Notes: a model not told the origin generated them from the letters alone. Positions 27,198-36,852 are shown, counted from the stretch's first letter. The stretch is 64,000 nt of DNA from J054 sp963850255 (GCA_963850255.1 CAWKLL010000039.1:62001-126000); one strand, 5' to 3'. Numbers and translations are program-made.

Positions 27198-28547
27198 ATG
27201 GATGTGGAACGCAAAGCAGAATCCAATCTCGGCCGACTCCGGGAAACATTAGAAAGCGGCACGCTTCGACAGGTGGGCGTGCTGGTTAATGCCCTGCATC
27301 CATCCGAAACAGCAGACCTGCTCGAATCCCTGCCGCCGACAGAGCGCGATATCGTCTGGAAACTCGTCAGTGACAGCGACGAAGGCGAGGTGTTACTGGA
27401 ACTCAACGACGAGGTCCGCAGCCGCATCATCGAGGGCATGGATGCCGAGGAAGTGGTAGCAGCTACCGCGGGCATGGCCCTCGACGATCTGGCGGATTTT
27501 GTTGCTGATCTGCCCGAGGCCATAAGCAGTCAGGTTGTGCGCTCACTCTCGGAGCAGGAACAGGAACGCCTGCAAAGCGTACTGGCCTATCCCGAAGATT
27601 CCGCCGGCGGCCTGATGAACCCGGACACGATTTCAGTGCGACCGGATGTCAGCCTGGAAGTGGTACTTCGCTATTTGCGCCAACTGGGCAATATTCCGGA
27701 TCGGACCGACGCAGTGTTTGTGGTCGATCGCAATAATCGCTACGTCGGCGCGCTGTACATGGCGCGACTAGTAACGCGCGATCCCCAGGCAACCGTAAGT
27801 AGCGTGATGGATCGCATGGTCGCAGCAATTCCAAGCCGGACACCCGCAGAAGAAGTGGCGCGCGACTTCCGCAATCGTGATTTGTTGTCAGCACCGGTGG
27901 TCGATAGGGACGGCCATCTAATCGGCAAAATCACCATTGATGATGTCGTTGACGTGATCCAGGAACAGGCCGACCACAGCATACTCAGCATGGCCGGGCT
28001 GGACGAAGACGATGACATGTTCGCACCGGTGGTTACCAGCGCCAGACGCCGCGCGGTCTGGCTTGGGGTCAACCTGGCGACTGCATTTCTGGCTGCCTCT
28101 ATGGTTGCCTTGTTCGCAGATACCCTGGAAAAAGTCGTCGTGCTGGCGGTGCTGATGCCTGTGGTGGCCAGCATGGGCGGTATTGCCGGCGGCCAGACGC
28201 TGACCTTGATGATTCGCGGCCTGGCATTGGGCACGGTGCAGGAGTCCAATGCGCGCTGGCTGCTGAGCAAGGAAATTGCCGTCGGCATGCTCAACGGATT
28301 TGCCTGGGCGGGTGTGGTCGGCCTGGTGACACTGCTGTTTTTCAGTACCTGGCAGGTAGCGCTGATTATTGCCGCTGCCATTTGCCTGAATTTGCTGGTG
28401 GCAGCAATGGCAGGCTTCCTGCTGCCGTTTATCATGCGCCGACTAAAAATCGATCCGGCGCTCGCCGGTTCCGTGGTGCTGACCACCATTACCGACGTGG
28501 TGGGCTTTGTCTCCTTTCTCGGCCTGGGCACCTACTTCCTGCTCTAG
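27198..28547 (+). CDS. mgtE: MgtE, magnesium transporter
   Basis: Mg2+-gated magnesium channel. The 449-residue product has an N-terminal superhelical domain (1-130), paired CBS domains (about 135-255) and five C-terminal membrane helices. The pore region reads VVASMGGIAGGQTLTLMIRG, with the fifth helix ending LTTITDVVGFVSFLGLG. The 110 bases after rapZ hold GCGGAG before the ATG but no space for an M-box riboswitch. Convergent with the patatin gene (11 bases between stops). Confidence 0.95.
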   Translation: MDVERKAESNLGRLRETLESGTLRQVGVLVNALHPSETADLLESLPPTERDIVWKLVSDSDEGEVLLELNDEVRSRIIEGMDAEEVVAATAGMALDDLADFVADLPEAISSQVVRSLSEQEQERLQSVLAYPEDSAGGLMNPDTISVRPDVSLEVVLRYLRQLGNIPDRTDAVFVVDRNNRYVGALYMARLVTRDPQATVSSVMDRMVAAIPSRTPAEEVARDFRNRDLLSAPVVDRDGHLIGKITIDDVVDVIQEQADHSILSMAGLDEDDDMFAPVVTSARRRAVWLGVNLATAFLAASMVALFADTLEKVVVLAVLMPVVASMGGIAGGQTLTLMIRGLALGTVQESNARWLLSKEIAVGMLNGFAWAGVVGLVTLLFFSTWQVALIIAAAICLNLLVAAMAGFLLPFIMRRLKIDPALAGSVVLTTITDVVGFVSFLGLGTYFLL

Positions 28548-28558
28548 ACGGCTGGCCG

Positions 28559-29794
28559 TTAATCCGGCAATTTCAAAGCCGGCAGCCGCTGGGAGTATTC
28601 ATCGCTGAGATCCTTCCAGCCCATTATTCCCGTGGGGCTGTCCAGCGGCGCGCCCTCCATGAAACTCACCAGTTCATCGCGACGTGCCATGGCATCGTCG
28701 TAACCCAGTTGAATCAGTTCGCGCGTATAGCCGGCTTCGAACAGTAAATAACTCACTAACTGACGACCGCCGTAATTCATGGCGCCCAGGCCGCGCATCA
28801 GCAGGCGCACAGGCTTAGGCATTTCGTGCAGGTGGCGCAACGCGATGTCGCGGACGTCTCGGCTCGGCATGATGATCATGGCATCGACAAAATTCAGAGT
28901 GCCGGCGTCGCTCTCGACCTTACGGCCCGGTAACTGGTCGAGAATCAGATTGATGCGCGTCAGGCGCTCAAGGTCCGATGAGAGGCCGTCCATTAACAAG
29001 GCATCCAGCATATAGCCGGCGATGCGCCCGAAACTCGGATAGGTCACGTCGGCTTCGGTAGCCGGCACCGGGTCCGGCTCTTCGTTGCGCACACCAATAA
29101 CCAGTAGTCTTTCGGCGCCCAGATGCAGGGCCGGTGACAAAGGCGTTGCCTGGCGCATGGCGCCATCGCCAAAATATTCATTGCCAATCAACACCGGCGG
29201 AAAAACCATCGGCGCCGCAATGCTTGCCATCAGGTGCTGCAATTCGATTCGCGTTGGCCGGCCGCGACGGCGCACGCGTTTCCAGGGCTCCACACTCTCA
29301 TTGCCCTGATAAAAGCAAACCGATCGGGCCGAATCATAACCAGCCGCGGTGACCGCAATACCGTCCAGGTAGCCCCGCTTGATGGACTCACCAATGGCAT
29401 CAAAGCGAATATTTCGCGCCAGCATCTCGCCCAGCGGGGCATTGTCCAGCAGCGAGCGCGGATTGTGATCACCCAGACCACCGACCACCAGGGTACTGAG
29501 CCAGTGCAGACTGCTCTTCAGCATGGTGCCGGAATCCGCCCGAAATACCTGCTCGGTGCGAAAGTTGCCCCACACCCGCTCAAGATCAGCGACTGCATGC
29601 CGAAATAGCCGAGCCCGGGTAGCCAGGACCACACTGTTAATGGCCCCGGCCGAGGTTCCACTAATCACCGGAAATGGGTTGGGCGCGCGGCGCGGAACCA
29701 GCTCAGCCAGCCCCTTGAGCACTCCGACCTGGTAGGCGCAACGCGCCCCACCACCCGGCAGAACCAAGCCAATTCGACGGTCCCAGCTTTTCAC
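28559..29794 (-). CDS. Patatin-like phospholipase family protein
   Basis: Predicted serine lipid acyl hydrolase. The 411-residue product begins with the oxyanion motif LVLPGGGARCAYQVGVLKGLAEL, followed by the nucleophile elbow ISGTSAGAINS, and later GDGAMRQATPLSPAL containing the Asp-Gly of the catalytic dyad (about residue 215). No signal peptide is visible, so it is probably cytoplasmic or peripheral. The substrate is unknown. Divergent from the peroxiredoxin gene with 105 bases between. Confidence 0.88.
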   Translation of the reverse strand: MKSWDRRIGLVLPGGGARCAYQVGVLKGLAELVPRRAPNPFPVISGTSAGAINSVVLATRARLFRHAVADLERVWGNFRTEQVFRADSGTMLKSSLHWLSTLVVGGLGDHNPRSLLDNAPLGEMLARNIRFDAIGESIKRGYLDGIAVTAAGYDSARSVCFYQGNESVEPWKRVRRRGRPTRIELQHLMASIAAPMVFPPVLIGNEYFGDGAMRQATPLSPALHLGAERLLVIGVRNEEPDPVPATEADVTYPSFGRIAGYMLDALLMDGLSSDLERLTRINLILDQLPGRKVESDAGTLNFVDAMIIMPSRDVRDIALRHLHEMPKPVRLLMRGLGAMNYGGRQLVSYLLFEAGYTRELIQLGYDDAMARRDELVSFMEGAPLDSPTGIMGWKDLSDEYSQRLPALKLPD

Positions 29795-29899
29795 CTTGCA
29801 CGAATCCTCACCGCGTATTGCAGCGAAATGTTATCTGGTTAAGCTGTCCGGCACTATGGGCAGCCTCACAGCCAGCTGAGATCAATCAGGAGCGATTCC

Positions 29900-30439
29900 A
29901 TGCAAGCCATCCGAGTATTCACCCTGCTGACAGTAATGATGTTGGCCGCTTACAGCAGCGCTGCGGCCGCAAACCCCGAAGTCGGCGCTGCAGCACCGGA
30001 TTTTCGCCTTCAGGACCAGACTGGCGACTGGCATGAGCTGCGCAATTACCGTGGCCAGTGGGTGACCCTGTATTTCTATCCCAAGGACGATACCCCGGGT
30101 TGCACCACCGAAGCCTGCGCCTTTCGAGACAATATTTTCGCCTTTGAGGCCATCGGCGCCACGGTACTGGGTATCAGTCTGGATGATGTCGATTCGCATG
30201 CGGAATTTGCACAGAAATACTCCTTGCCGTTCTCGTTACTGGCGGACATGGACGGCAGTGTCGCTGAAGTCTACGGGGTGCTATCCGACTATGGCAGCTT
30301 TCAGATGGCCAAGCGGCAAACATTCCTTATCGACCCGCAAGGCAATATCGCCCGTCACTATGCAAGCGTGCAACCTGCCACGCATACTGAACAGGTACTG
30401 GCGGATCTGAAAACGCTGATGGACGAAAGTGACGGCTAG
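29900..30439 (+). CDS. Peroxiredoxin, BCP/AhpC-TSA family, with signal peptide
   Basis: Thiol peroxidase of the bacterioferritin-comigratory (PrxQ) type. The 179-residue protein has an N-terminal export signal (IRVFTLLTVMMLAAYSSAAAA), then APDFRLQDQTG, FYPKDDTPGCTTEACAFRD with peroxidatic Cys and a second Cys five residues on, and RQTFLIDPQGNI. Classic Bcp is cytoplasmic; this copy looks periplasmic. Start has AGGAG upstream. Its TAG shares the palindrome CTAG (30436-30439) with the stop of the convergent neighbour. Confidence 0.9.
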   Translation: MQAIRVFTLLTVMMLAAYSSAAAANPEVGAAAPDFRLQDQTGDWHELRNYRGQWVTLYFYPKDDTPGCTTEACAFRDNIFAFEAIGATVLGISLDDVDSHAEFAQKYSLPFSLLADMDGSVAEVYGVLSDYGSFQMAKRQTFLIDPQGNIARHYASVQPATHTEQVLADLKTLMDESDG

Positions 30440-31767
30440 CCGGATTCGCTCTGGGCTGTTGGCAGACTATCGTCCGCCCTGACGGCCTGACCGCGTTCAA
30501 ATACACGGCCCAGATAAGTCCCGACGGCTGCCCAGAGCGCAGCGATGCCTGCACCGATGCCGGCCATGATGCCGAGCCCCAGACCCAGGCCGTCGGTCAG
30601 GCTGGCGAATGCGATACTGCTGACGGCATCGCCGCCGCGATATACCGCGATATCAATAACCGGCTTGGCCTTAAAGCGCGTTTCGCGATCAACCGCAGTG
30701 AACAGCATCTCGCGTGCTGGTCGGGTAATCCCGTAGTTACCTGCGCGGCGCGCGATCTGCAGTGCCAGCACAATGGTTAAAATGGGCGCAAAGGCCAGAA
30801 TTAACAGCCCGGCCGCAATAAACACCGGCACCAGTGCCAGGGTGGTGGGCATGCCAAAGCGCTTAACAATTCGGCTGGTGGCAAACATGCCGATGCCGAA
30901 TGTCAGTACGTTCACCACCAGGTCAACGCCGCCGAGAATTTGCGTACGCGTGGCGCGATCGAAGTCGGCCAGCAGGTTTTTCTGCTCGAAGTAAACGAAC
31001 GAGCCAATCGTTGTGTACAGCAGGATGAAGGCACCAATCGCCAACAGGTAGGGATTGGTAAAAAACATCTTGAAGCCGGCAAAGGGGTTGCCCCCTATAC
31101 GTGCTGCGCTGAGATCAGCCTGCACGTCTGCGTTACCCAGATCGACGACTTTAAGTCGCTCCAGGTACACGATGATGGGTATCGGAATAACCAGCGCCAC
31201 CGCTGATATCAACATCAAACTATCAATACCCAGGATGCCCGCAAACAGGGTTGGAATAATCGGCCCCACCAGGGCACCAGCGCTTGAACCGGCCGCGATG
31301 AAAGCGAACAAGCGGCCACTTTGTTCCATATCGAACAGGTCCGACATGAAGCTCCAGAAAACGGACACGTGAAACAAGCTAAATACGCTAACCCACACGT
31401 AGAAAATTTTATCGATCAGAACCCGATCAGACAGCAGGGTCACGCCGAAGTAAAAAGCAATAAAGCTGAGCGCAAAAAACGCGTACACGCCGGGAACCAG
31501 CAGTTTGAAACGGATCTTGGATACCGCAATGCCATAGATGGCCACAACGATGACGCTAATGAAGAAATTGATATTCCACAACAGGCTGACTTCGGTATCG
31601 GTCCAGTCACTGGCCATGGCATCGCGCACAGGGCGCAGTATGTAATAAGCCGCCATCAGCGTAAAAACGAAAGCGAAAGAAAGCCATACAGCACGCACTT
31701 CGTTCGGTTCAATCTTCGAAGCGCTTTTCATAAAACGCGCAAAAATACCGGCTCTTTCATTGCTCAT
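30436..31767 (-). CDS. MFS/nucleotide-exchange-transporter-like membrane protein
   Basis: Polytopic inner-membrane protein of 443 residues with about twelve hydrophobic segments. The N-terminal stretch AAYYILRPVRDAMA and the middle GRLFAFIAAGSSAGALVGP resemble a bacterial family related to ATP/ADP translocases (NTP/NDP exchange type) and annotated as MFS transporters. Substrate cannot be predicted; the nucleotide link is only family resemblance. Convergent with the peroxiredoxin gene by a 4-base overlap. A TTCGGC-GAC-GCCGAA hairpin lies at 31785-31799 in its leader. Confidence 0.7.
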   Translation of the reverse strand: MSNERAGIFARFMKSASKIEPNEVRAVWLSFAFVFTLMAAYYILRPVRDAMASDWTDTEVSLLWNINFFISVIVVAIYGIAVSKIRFKLLVPGVYAFFALSFIAFYFGVTLLSDRVLIDKIFYVWVSVFSLFHVSVFWSFMSDLFDMEQSGRLFAFIAAGSSAGALVGPIIPTLFAGILGIDSLMLISAVALVIPIPIIVYLERLKVVDLGNADVQADLSAARIGGNPFAGFKMFFTNPYLLAIGAFILLYTTIGSFVYFEQKNLLADFDRATRTQILGGVDLVVNVLTFGIGMFATSRIVKRFGMPTTLALVPVFIAAGLLILAFAPILTIVLALQIARRAGNYGITRPAREMLFTAVDRETRFKAKPVIDIAVYRGGDAVSSIAFASLTDGLGLGLGIMAGIGAGIAALWAAVGTYLGRVFERGQAVRADDSLPTAQSESG

Positions 31768-31861
31768 GGTTTTCTTATTTGATATTCGGCGACGCCGAAG
31801 TAAATGGACGGCGCAGTATAGCCACGCTAGGAAACGGTACTTGTGGGCCGACTGACCCTAT

Positions 31862-33295
31862 TCACTGGCCGGTCACCCGCAAAATCTTGAGTCCGTTGGT
31901 GCCGCCGGAAACCCCTTCCAGGTCACCCTTGCTAATAATCACCAGGTCTCCGGCATGCACGGCCTGCATGTTTATCAGGACCGAGAAAACATCCTGATAG
32001 ATACGTTGCACCTCGCTGTGGACGATATCGAAAGCCACCGGATAGACGCCACGATACAGGGCCACGCGGCGCAGTGTTTCGGCATGCCTGGCAAGGGCAA
32101 AAATCGGAATATCGGAGCGAATGCGCGACATCCACAAAGCCGTGGAACCCGATTCCGTGAGCGCAATAATCGCCTGTACATCGAGATGATTAGCGGTGTA
32201 CATGGCAGCCATGGCGACAGCTTCGTCGACGCGACGAAAACGATCGTCCATGCGATGACGGCTCATGCGTGAAGCTGACTGATGATAGGTTTCGGCGCCA
32301 ACACAAATTTCCGCCATCGCTGTCACTGTCTTGACCGGAAACTGACCGGCGGCGGTCTCGGCCGAAAGCATCACAGCATCGGTACCGTCCATAACCGCGT
32401 TTGCCACATCGGAAACTTCAGCGCGGGTGGGCGCCTCGTTATTGATCATGGATTCCATCATCTGGGTCGCCGTAATAGAAACCTTCAGGTGACGACGGGT
32501 CATACGAATGATGCGCTTCTGCAAGCCCGTCAAACCGGCGTAACCGGTTTCAACACCGAGGTCGCCACGCGCGACCATTACTGCGTCGGCGGCGGAAATG
32601 ATTGATTCAAGTTGGTCCACGGCTTCAGCACGTTCTATCTTGGCGACGATCAGTGCTTTACCGCCCGCACTGCGCAAACTGTGACGCGCATCCTCAAGAT
32701 CAGAGGCGTCACGCACAAAGGACACGGCCAACCAGTCGACGGAATGCGCAGCGGCCCAGCGTATATCCTCACGATCCTTATCCGTCAGAGCCGGTGCAGA
32801 CAAACCCCCACCCTGCCGGTTAATGCCTTTGTTGTTACTTAGCTCACCGCCAATCTCGACCTTGCAATTGATGCGCTGGCCCTGCACTTCGACCACCTTC
32901 AGCACAATCTGACCATCGTCGAGCAATAGTCGATCGTCGGGCGCCAGATCACGCGCGAGCTCCTCGTAAGCGACGCCAACGGCATGCTGGTCGCCGGCAT
33001 CGACGGGCAAGTCAGGATCCAGTGTAAAGTCCTGGCCTTCACGCAAATTCACGCTGCCCGTGGCAAAACGCTGAATACGAATCTTCGGACCCTGTAAATC
33101 ACCGAGCACCGCGATGTAGCGACCCAGTGACTCGGATGCCGTGCGTACCATTTCGATGCGGCGCTCGTGGTCAGCCGGACTGCCGTGGGAAAAGTTTAGT
33201 CTGACCACGTCGACACCCGCGCTAATCAGCGCATGCAAAGTATCGGGGTCGTCCGTGGCGGGACCCAGCGTGGCAATAATTTTGGTACGGCGCAT
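31862..33295 (-). CDS. pyk: Pyruvate kinase
   Basis: Last glycolytic step, PEP plus ADP to pyruvate plus ATP. The 477-residue product has RRTKIIATLGPATDDPD at the start, VRLNFSHG, DLQGPKIRI, the active-site region ALIVAKIERAEAVDQLE, VMVARGDLGVE and the metal-site MMESMINNEAPTRAEVSDVANAV. Its length and motifs fit pyruvate kinase; which allosteric type it is cannot be told. Fifth gene of the tkt-gap-pgk-glycerate kinase-pyk series, 53 bases after the kinase. Confidence 0.95.
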   Translation of the reverse strand: MRRTKIIATLGPATDDPDTLHALISAGVDVVRLNFSHGSPADHERRIEMVRTASESLGRYIAVLGDLQGPKIRIQRFATGSVNLREGQDFTLDPDLPVDAGDQHAVGVAYEELARDLAPDDRLLLDDGQIVLKVVEVQGQRINCKVEIGGELSNNKGINRQGGGLSAPALTDKDREDIRWAAAHSVDWLAVSFVRDASDLEDARHSLRSAGGKALIVAKIERAEAVDQLESIISAADAVMVARGDLGVETGYAGLTGLQKRIIRMTRRHLKVSITATQMMESMINNEAPTRAEVSDVANAVMDGTDAVMLSAETAAGQFPVKTVTAMAEICVGAETYHQSASRMSRHRMDDRFRRVDEAVAMAAMYTANHLDVQAIIALTESGSTALWMSRIRSDIPIFALARHAETLRRVALYRGVYPVAFDIVHSEVQRIYQDVFSVLINMQAVHAGDLVIISKGDLEGVSGGTNGLKILRVTGQ

Positions 33296-33348
33296 ACTTA
33301 ATAGACCCGTTAAAATTCCCGGCAGGGTACCGAGTCCGCGCCGTCCTG

Positions 33349-34617
33349 TCAGCCGGCGTCGATCAGTATGACGCGAAAATCATTAACGTTGGTGCGCGTC
33401 GGGCCGGTAATCAGTAGCTGATTCAGGCCGGCAAAAAATGTGTAGCTGTCAGCCACCGACAGCATGGTTTCAGCATCAAGCCGATTTTCTCGGGCCTGCC
33501 TCCAGCTTTTATTATCAATCCAGGCGCCGGCATGGTCACCGCTGCCATCAATGCCATCAGTATCGGCGGCCATTGCCAGCACCCCGGGACAATCACCCAG
33601 TTCCAGAAGCAGACGCAGCAAATAGCTGCTGTTGCGGCCTCCGCGGCCCGGATGCGCCGGCAGTTTCTGGGTGGTTTCACCACCGGAAATTAATGCGACG
33701 CGCTGGCCAGCGGCGCGCTTTTCGCGCACCAGCCGCGCATGCTGACGAGCCAGCTGCTCGGCGGGCGCATCGATGTCATCGCCCAGCAGCAGTGGCTGAT
33801 AGCCCGCGGCAGATGCCACCGCCGCTGCCGAGGCCAGGGCATCCCGGGAGCGCGCGATGATGCTGGCGGTCAACCGGCCGGACGGCGCTGCATGGCCAGC
33901 CGGAACCGCGGACTCGATTTGCGCCAGCAGCTTTATCACCGGCTGCGAGGGTCGGCAAGCGTACTTATCCAGCACGGCACGCGCCTCTGCCACGCTGCAG
34001 GGATCAGGACTGCAGGGCCCCGAGCCGATATCAGCCAGTCGATCACCCGGTACATCAGAGATAGCCAGCAACTCGACATCAGCGGGCGCAGCGGCCCGCG
34101 CAATGCCGCCGCCCTTGAGCCGCGAAAGTTTGCGGCGCACCGCATTGATCTCGCCGATACTCGCGCCGCTGCTCAGCAGGCACCGGTTGATCGACTGAAT
34201 ATCCGCCAGCCCGAGACCTTGCTGCGGCACTTCGAGCAAGGCCGAGGCGCCACCGGAAATCAAAAATACCAGCCGATCGCCGGCCTGCGCTTGTTCGGCC
34301 AGCGCGAGGATGCGCTGGCCGGCCTCCAGTGCAGCGTGATCGGGCAGCGGATGCGCAGCTTCCATAACCTCAACGCCGGGCAGCAATTTACCGTTCGGCA
34401 GGCCATGCCCATAAGGCACCACTACAACGCCACGACACTCGACGGGGGAAGCTTCAACATAGGCCTCGGCCATACTGGCGGCGGCTTTGCCGGCACCGGT
34501 GAGCCACAGCTTTCCGCGCGGCGGCGCCTGCATATAGGCAGGCAGGCAGGACTTTGGCGAAACCGCTGCCAACGCGGCCTCATGCATGGCTCGCAGGGTT
34601 GCCGGGAGAGCCGCCAC
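33349..34617 (-). CDS. Glycerate kinase, GckA/TtuD (MOFRL) family
   Basis: Predicted glycerate 2-kinase feeding 2-phosphoglycerate into lower glycolysis. The 422-residue product has the N-terminal LTGAGKAAASMAEA, YGHGLPNGKLLPGVEVMEAAHPLPD split over residues 68-93, SGGASALLEVP, INAVRRKLSRLKGGG, and a C-terminal MOFRL domain with MAADTDGIDGSGDHAGA. Start is a GTG one base after the pgk stop; Met11 is an alternative. Position between pgk and pyk suits its product. Confidence 0.9.
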   Translation of the reverse strand: MAALPATLRAMHEAALAAVSPKSCLPAYMQAPPRGKLWLTGAGKAAASMAEAYVEASPVECRGVVVVPYGHGLPNGKLLPGVEVMEAAHPLPDHAALEAGQRILALAEQAQAGDRLVFLISGGASALLEVPQQGLGLADIQSINRCLLSSGASIGEINAVRRKLSRLKGGGIARAAAPADVELLAISDVPGDRLADIGSGPCSPDPCSVAEARAVLDKYACRPSQPVIKLLAQIESAVPAGHAAPSGRLTASIIARSRDALASAAAVASAAGYQPLLLGDDIDAPAEQLARQHARLVREKRAAGQRVALISGGETTQKLPAHPGRGGRNSSYLLRLLLELGDCPGVLAMAADTDGIDGSGDHAGAWIDNKSWRQARENRLDAETMLSVADSYTFFAGLNQLLITGPTRTNVNDFRVILIDAG

Positions 34618-34618
34618 C

Positions 34619-35794
34619 TCAGGCCGTCGCGGCGCGTTCCTCGAGAATGGCTACGGCGGGCAAAGACTTGCCTTCGAGAAACTCCAGGAAAGCCCCGCCG
34701 CCGGTGGAAATGTAGGAGATCTGGTCACTCAGGCCAAACTTTTCCAGCGCAGCAATGGTATCGCCGCCACCGGCGATGCTGAACGCGTCGCTGGCTGCAA
34801 CGGCCTCAGCCAGCCGACGCGTACCGTCGGCAAACTGATCGATTTCGAACACGCCCACGGGGCCGTTCCAGACGATGGTACCGGCAGTCTGCAACAGCGC
34901 GGCGTAAGTCTCGGCAGTCCGCGGACCAATGTCGACAATCAATTCGTCGCTATCCACGTCGCTCACCTCGCGCTGATGGGCCGGCGCCGATGCACTGACT
35001 TCCAGCGCCACCACCACATCTTCCGGCAATGGAATCGCCGCACGATGACCCGAGTCCATCAATTCCCTGGCCACAGGCACCAGGTCAGCTTCGTACAAAG
35101 ACTGGCCCACGGCATGGCCGGCCGCAGCAATAAAAGTGTTCGCAATGCCGCCGCCCACAATCAGCTGATCGACCTTGCCGACCAGGCTCTCGAGCACGCT
35201 AAGTTTGCTGGATACCTTGGAGCCGCCAACGATGGCAACCACCGGACGCCTGGGTGACTGCAGCGCTCGGCCAAGGGCTTCGAGCTCACCGACCAGCAAT
35301 GGCCCCGCGCAAGCCAGCGGAGCAAACCTGGCTACACCATGGGTGCTGGCCTGGGCCCTGTGCGCCGAGCCAAACGCATCCATGACAAAAATATCGCACA
35401 ACGCGGCCATGCGCCTGGCCAGCGACTCATCATCAGCCTTCTCGCCCGGATTAAATCGTACGTTCTCACACAACACGACCTCGCCGGCTTGTACTTCGAT
35501 GCCATCAAGCCAGTCGGCTTGCAGACGCACCGGATGGTCCAGCAACTCCGCCAGATGGACCGCCACGGGCGCAAGCGAAAACTGCGCGTCGAACTGACCC
35601 TCTGTCGGCCGCCCGAGATGGGACAACAGGATAACTGCAGCACCGTCGTCAAGCGCCTTGCGAATACTGGGCAGCGAGGCACGAATGCGCGTATCGCTGG
35701 ATACGCGCCCGTCTCGCAACGGCACATTAAGGTCGAGCCTGATCATGACTCGCTGCCCCGCCAGGGCGAGGTCGGTCATCCGTATCACGGCCAT
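34619..35794 (-). CDS. pgk: Phosphoglycerate kinase
   Basis: Glycolysis/gluconeogenesis enzyme interconverting 1,3-bisphosphoglycerate and 3-phosphoglycerate with ATP. The 391-residue product begins with the substrate-binding RVMIRLDLNVPLRDGRV, has LLSHLGRP, VLCENVRFNPGEK, AIVGGSKVSSKL, NGPVGVFEIDQF and the GGGDTIAAL nucleotide loop. Length is typical. It follows gap by 25 bases in the operon. Confidence 0.97.
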   Translation of the reverse strand: MAVIRMTDLALAGQRVMIRLDLNVPLRDGRVSSDTRIRASLPSIRKALDDGAAVILLSHLGRPTEGQFDAQFSLAPVAVHLAELLDHPVRLQADWLDGIEVQAGEVVLCENVRFNPGEKADDESLARRMAALCDIFVMDAFGSAHRAQASTHGVARFAPLACAGPLLVGELEALGRALQSPRRPVVAIVGGSKVSSKLSVLESLVGKVDQLIVGGGIANTFIAAAGHAVGQSLYEADLVPVARELMDSGHRAAIPLPEDVVVALEVSASAPAHQREVSDVDSDELIVDIGPRTAETYAALLQTAGTIVWNGPVGVFEIDQFADGTRRLAEAVAASDAFSIAGGGDTIAALEKFGLSDQISYISTGGGAFLEFLEGKSLPAVAILEERAATA

Positions 35795-35819
35795 CGCTTC
35801 GCTCCCGCCGGCTTGGTGA

Positions 35820-36833
35820 CTAGCGGGCGTTGATCAGCGCCAGGGTGGTATCGAGCATCCGATTGGAGAAACCCCATTCGTTGTCGTACCAGGAACAGAC
35901 CTTGACCAGGTTGCCATCAAGCACCTTGGTCAGCGTGGCATCAAAAATCGACGAGAGGGGATTATGATTAAAGTCGATGGACACCAGCGGGCCATCGTTG
36001 TAACCCAGCACGCCGGCCAGCTCGCCCTCGCTGGCCTGCTTGAGCAGGCTGTTGACCTCTTCTACGGTCGTGTCGCGACCCGCAGTAAAGGTCAAATCCA
36101 CCAGCGAAACATTGATGGTCGGCACACGCACGGCAAAACCGTCGAGCTTGCCGGCCAGTTCCGGCAACACCAGGCCTACGGCCGAAGCCGCACCGGTCTT
36201 GGTGGGAATCATCGACATCGTCGCCGAGCGTGCCCGGCGCAGATCCGAGTGATAAACGTCGGTCAGCACCTGGTCATTCGTGTACGAATGGATAGTGGTC
36301 ATGATGCCGGCCTGCAAGCCCATGGAATCGTTCAGCGGCTTGACCAGCGGCGCGAGACAGTTGGTCGTGCAGGAAGCATTTGAGATCACCTGGTGCGCCG
36401 CGGTCAGCGAATCATGATTAACGCCGTAAACGATCGTCGCATCAACATCCTTACCGGCCGGCGCAGAAATCACCACTTTTTTAGCGCCCGCCTCAAGGTG
36501 CGCCGCAGACTTGTCGCGGCTGGCGAAAAATCCGGTGCACTCGAGCACTACGTCTACGCCCAGCTCACCCCAGGGCAGCTTGGCAGGATTGCGTTCCGCC
36601 AGCACCTTGATACGGTCGCCGTTCACGACCAGGCTGTCGCTCTCGACGACTACTTCGCCGGGAAAGGGACCATGTGCGGTATCAAAGCGTGTCAGGTGAG
36701 CGTTGGTCTCGGCATCACCCAGGTCATTGATGGCAACAATACTCAATTCATTGTTGCGTCCGGACTCATACAGTGCGCGCAGGACGTTTCGGCCGATACG
36801 GCCATAACCATTGATTCCAATCTTGACTGGCAT
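35820..36833 (-). CDS. gap: Glyceraldehyde-3-phosphate dehydrogenase, type I
   Basis: Oxidises glyceraldehyde-3-phosphate to 1,3-bisphosphoglycerate. I start at the ATG at 36833 (MPVKIGINGYGRIGRNVLRA), preceded by AGGAG at 7 bases; the frame stays open far upstream to 37238, but that is antisense-like filler inside tkt. The 337-residue protein has the Rossmann start above, the catalytic ISNASCTTNCLAPLVK and CSWYDNEWGFSNRM near the end. Lies 19 bases after tkt. Confidence 0.96.
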   Translation of the reverse strand: MPVKIGINGYGRIGRNVLRALYESGRNNELSIVAINDLGDAETNAHLTRFDTAHGPFPGEVVVESDSLVVNGDRIKVLAERNPAKLPWGELGVDVVLECTGFFASRDKSAAHLEAGAKKVVISAPAGKDVDATIVYGVNHDSLTAAHQVISNASCTTNCLAPLVKPLNDSMGLQAGIMTTIHSYTNDQVLTDVYHSDLRRARSATMSMIPTKTGAASAVGLVLPELAGKLDGFAVRVPTINVSLVDLTFTAGRDTTVEEVNSLLKQASEGELAGVLGYNDGPLVSIDFNHNPLSSIFDATLTKVLDGNLVKVCSWYDNEWGFSNRMLDTTLALINAR

Positions 36834-36852
36834 TGTTGCTACTCCTGAAAAA

